Assembly: GCF_945859705.1 (NCBI RefSeq)
Contig: NC_079136.1
Coordinates: 91,821,120-91,885,119, forward strand
Length of the DNA: 64,000 nt
Direction: 5' to 3'
Source of the DNA: Episyrphus balteatus
Taxonomy: Eukaryota; Arthropoda; Insecta; Diptera; Syrphidae
The notes under the pieces are model-generated. The model was given only the letters and a program-made list of their open reading frames with translations. It was not told where the DNA came from and did not search any database. Each line of letters starts with the position of its first letter. Within the stretch, counting starts at the first letter, position 1. The position numbers and the translations under genes are program-made. Below, piece by piece: positions 62,007 to 64,000 of the stretch.

Positions 62007-63640
62007 ATATAATAAATTAAAACAAAATAAAATAATTAAATGTCAAATGAATAATTTATAGTTAAGAAATGTTAATATTTTTTCCTCATATATTTGATTG
62101 CAATACATACATCATTTTGACAGAAACCGATTTGTTAGGTTAAAAAGCGAGTTTAATTAAGCAAAATTAATGAAAAATTTGTTTGTTTCGACTAGAAATT
62201 TTTTACCTGCGTATGTGGTTAAGCCACTTTATCAAAAATTGAAATTTAAAAATGCGGATTAAAACTAATGTAAATTATATATGCGCTCCAAAATGTTAAA
62301 GATATCTGCTTACTTCTCAAAGAATATGACATCAAAAACTTCAGGAAGCAAAAAAAAAACATCTGTTGTAAGATATTAATAAATTTTTTATTTATTAAAT
62401 TGCACCCTTCAAATTGATATTATTTATAGATCCGTAAAATAATTTTGAAGACATTTTTCCAGGGAACGTTTATCTAGTACTATTTTATTATGGTTTTGCG
62501 GTAAATTGAAGAATAAACTATTTTGTTCTCTGTCCTTTTATAGCTACACCGAACATTTGCGCATAAAATTTTATTAACAAATAGTTGAATTTGTAATAAT
62601 TCGGACCTCCAAATTTTACAACTCTCTGTCAGAAATTGAGTAAAGGTTATAGTAAAACTTTTCTTTAAGGGAAAAGCTTTGTTAAGTATTCTTAGGGAAA
62701 GCTACCTACTTACTCCACATAAAAATGATTTAAAAAATTAATCAAAAATGCAAAAAGCTTTCAAATCTTATCAATTCTTAAACATTTATTAGAATTGAGT
62801 CTTAAGAAAAACTTTGCAGTGTTGTATCCAAAAAATTAAAAAATTTTCGAAAATTGAAAAAAACTAAATACGAAGAAATCTTGAATTTTCATTTTATTTT
62901 GCCACACTTCGACATAAAGATTCTTTATGTCAAAGATTAAGCGCAAATTAAGTACCAACAATGTTTTGTACTGAATTGAATATTCAAAATAAGTCATAAA
63001 TAATCAAAACATGCCTCTTAACCATTCAAAAAAAAAATCCCAACAATTAAATAGAATTAAAATTTTCAAACCTAACCTACCCAACCAATGTCGAAATCGA
63101 TAAAACCAAAAAGATGTGCCATAACCAGACAACAATTTACATAAATTTAATTAATGAATTAAAAGAGAAAAAAATATAATTTACTCAAAGTTCTATTTTA
63201 GTCTTCAAGGCGACTTTAAACTCCCTATACTTACAATGTATGATGTATAATTATGTTTTTCCTTTGTCTAGAATTGTTTTGCTTTATTTCGATATATCAA
63301 AAAAATAAGAAGAAATCCAATTCAACAACGCAGCATAGAAAATGAAATCCAAAACACATGAAGAACAAACTCGTTTTAATTAATTATAATTTTCTCGATT
63401 AGTATTTCCACCGAGTGCCTCTATATCCAAAATAATAGAAAATTACCTACACACTCAACTCATTCATTCATTATAAACGCGGCAAACCCAATCAATCATT
63501 TTGTTGTGTTTATTTTTATAAACAAAACAAAAAATAATAAGAAAAAATTCTTAACCCAATGATTATAGCAAACTCGTTGTACTCTTTTAGCTGTCAGAAG
63601 CCAAAAAAAAAATATATATAATAATCGAATTGAATGTTTT
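62007..63640. other. AT-rich sequence, no gene recognised
   Basis: No TIR pair, array or coding-like frame was found. The minus-strand frame at 63496-63681 has no recognisable motif. Confidence 0.45.
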
Positions 63641-63715
63641 GAAAATGTAAGCAGTGACATCATACAAATGAATTCTGTCAAAATAACAATCTAGAGGACA
63701 GAAGCCACACTCAAC

Positions 63716-64000
63716 ACATCAGTTCTAACGAATTGGCCACAAACAGTGATGCCAGCAAATAAATATGTGTAATTAAGTGAATCCAATTTTGTATTAAAGA
63801 AAATAAAAAATAGTTAAAAAAAAAAAAAATCATACCTTCTCATTAAAAATGTTTACCCAAAATAAAATCTAACCATTATGAGTTAGATACAAATTGAAGT
63901 CCCTCAAAGGCACAACCCAAGTGTAATTTTCAAGCGCTACCAAAACGATTTAACATCAGTTTGTTTCGGTACGGTGAAGTTAGTAATTGCTCTGTCAAGC
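63716..64000 (+). promoter_or_regulatory. Candidate promoter or 5' region at the right edge
   Basis: The sequence gains complexity after 63,640. It contains TCAGTT initiator-like words at about 63719 and 63956 (A at 63958 as possible +1). On the minus strand CATCACTGTT (63751-63742) fits the Drosophila core-promoter motif CAKCNCTRYY. Downstream of the second initiator, AATTGC at +28 fits a DPE at 5 of 6 positions. The window ends before any coding start could be seen. Confidence 0.25.

Noticed and set aside
1..64000. CRISPR arrays, bacterial operons, rRNA, satellite or telomere arrays
   Set aside because: No regularly spaced identical repeats, no Shine-Dalgarno-led ORF series, and no TTAGG runs were seen.

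Overview
This window looks like non-coding DNA from an insect nuclear genome. It is strongly AT-rich with long A and T runs, has no dense ORFs and no operon layout, and carries many eukaryotic transposon relics with clear target-site duplications (TSDs). Initiator-type motifs and the repeat styles suggest a dipteran, but this is an inference and the species cannot be fixed from sequence alone. No complete protein-coding gene is visible. The only sequence that reads like host coding DNA is a possible terminal exon on the minus strand at the left edge (31-256), with an AATAAA signal just after its stop. Two stretches, 48.0-48.8 kb and the last 350 bases, have promoter or 5' UTR character.

The window is dominated by mobile DNA, especially long inverted repeats (foldbacks). 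From left to right: a 516-bp element with an 8-bp TSD (2764-3279); an interspersed repeat (4470-8377) split by a 2.74-kb element with CACTGAA ends (4951-7692), whose core is a 1.6-kb palindrome (5641-7233); an old 4.8-kb foldback with arms of about 1.4 kb (10926-15758); two head-to-tail hairpins in one element with a TTA TSD (16085-16715); a pogo/Tigger-like element with TA TSD (20299-23046) holding a second CACTGAA element (20682-22931); a 3.1-kb palindrome with 1.34-kb arms (23190-26306); a second copy of the interspersed repeat (28070-28820); a small TIR element (31353-31526); a decayed, internally deleted non-LTR retrotransposon on the minus strand (about 31600-32300); a 2.5-kb foldback whose arms hold repeats of about 305 bp (33427-35927); two members of a CACTA-ended family (36289-36500 and 40707-41322); a near-perfect 1.19-kb palindrome with a tiny loop (43704-44889); a 108-nt register-perfect hairpin (45910-46017); a hAT element with perfect 8-bp TSD and an array of GGGGCCCC-like motifs (51038-51985); and a Harbinger-like MITE with TAA TSD (61577-62003).

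No genes can be seen working together. Two patterns stand out. First, there are five inverted repeats longer than 1 kb in 64 kb, each able to form long double-stranded RNA if transcribed, so hairpin-siRNA production is a concrete possibility. Second, unrelated-looking foldbacks share modules: a GCCAGAC motif near GGCTGAAA occurs in both the 5.6-7.2 kb and 33.4-35.9 kb elements, and a GTTGTAGATC-type motif occurs in several repeats. This suggests one extended family of foldback elements that exchange parts. The remaining sequence is AT-rich intergenic or intronic DNA with no recognisable content.
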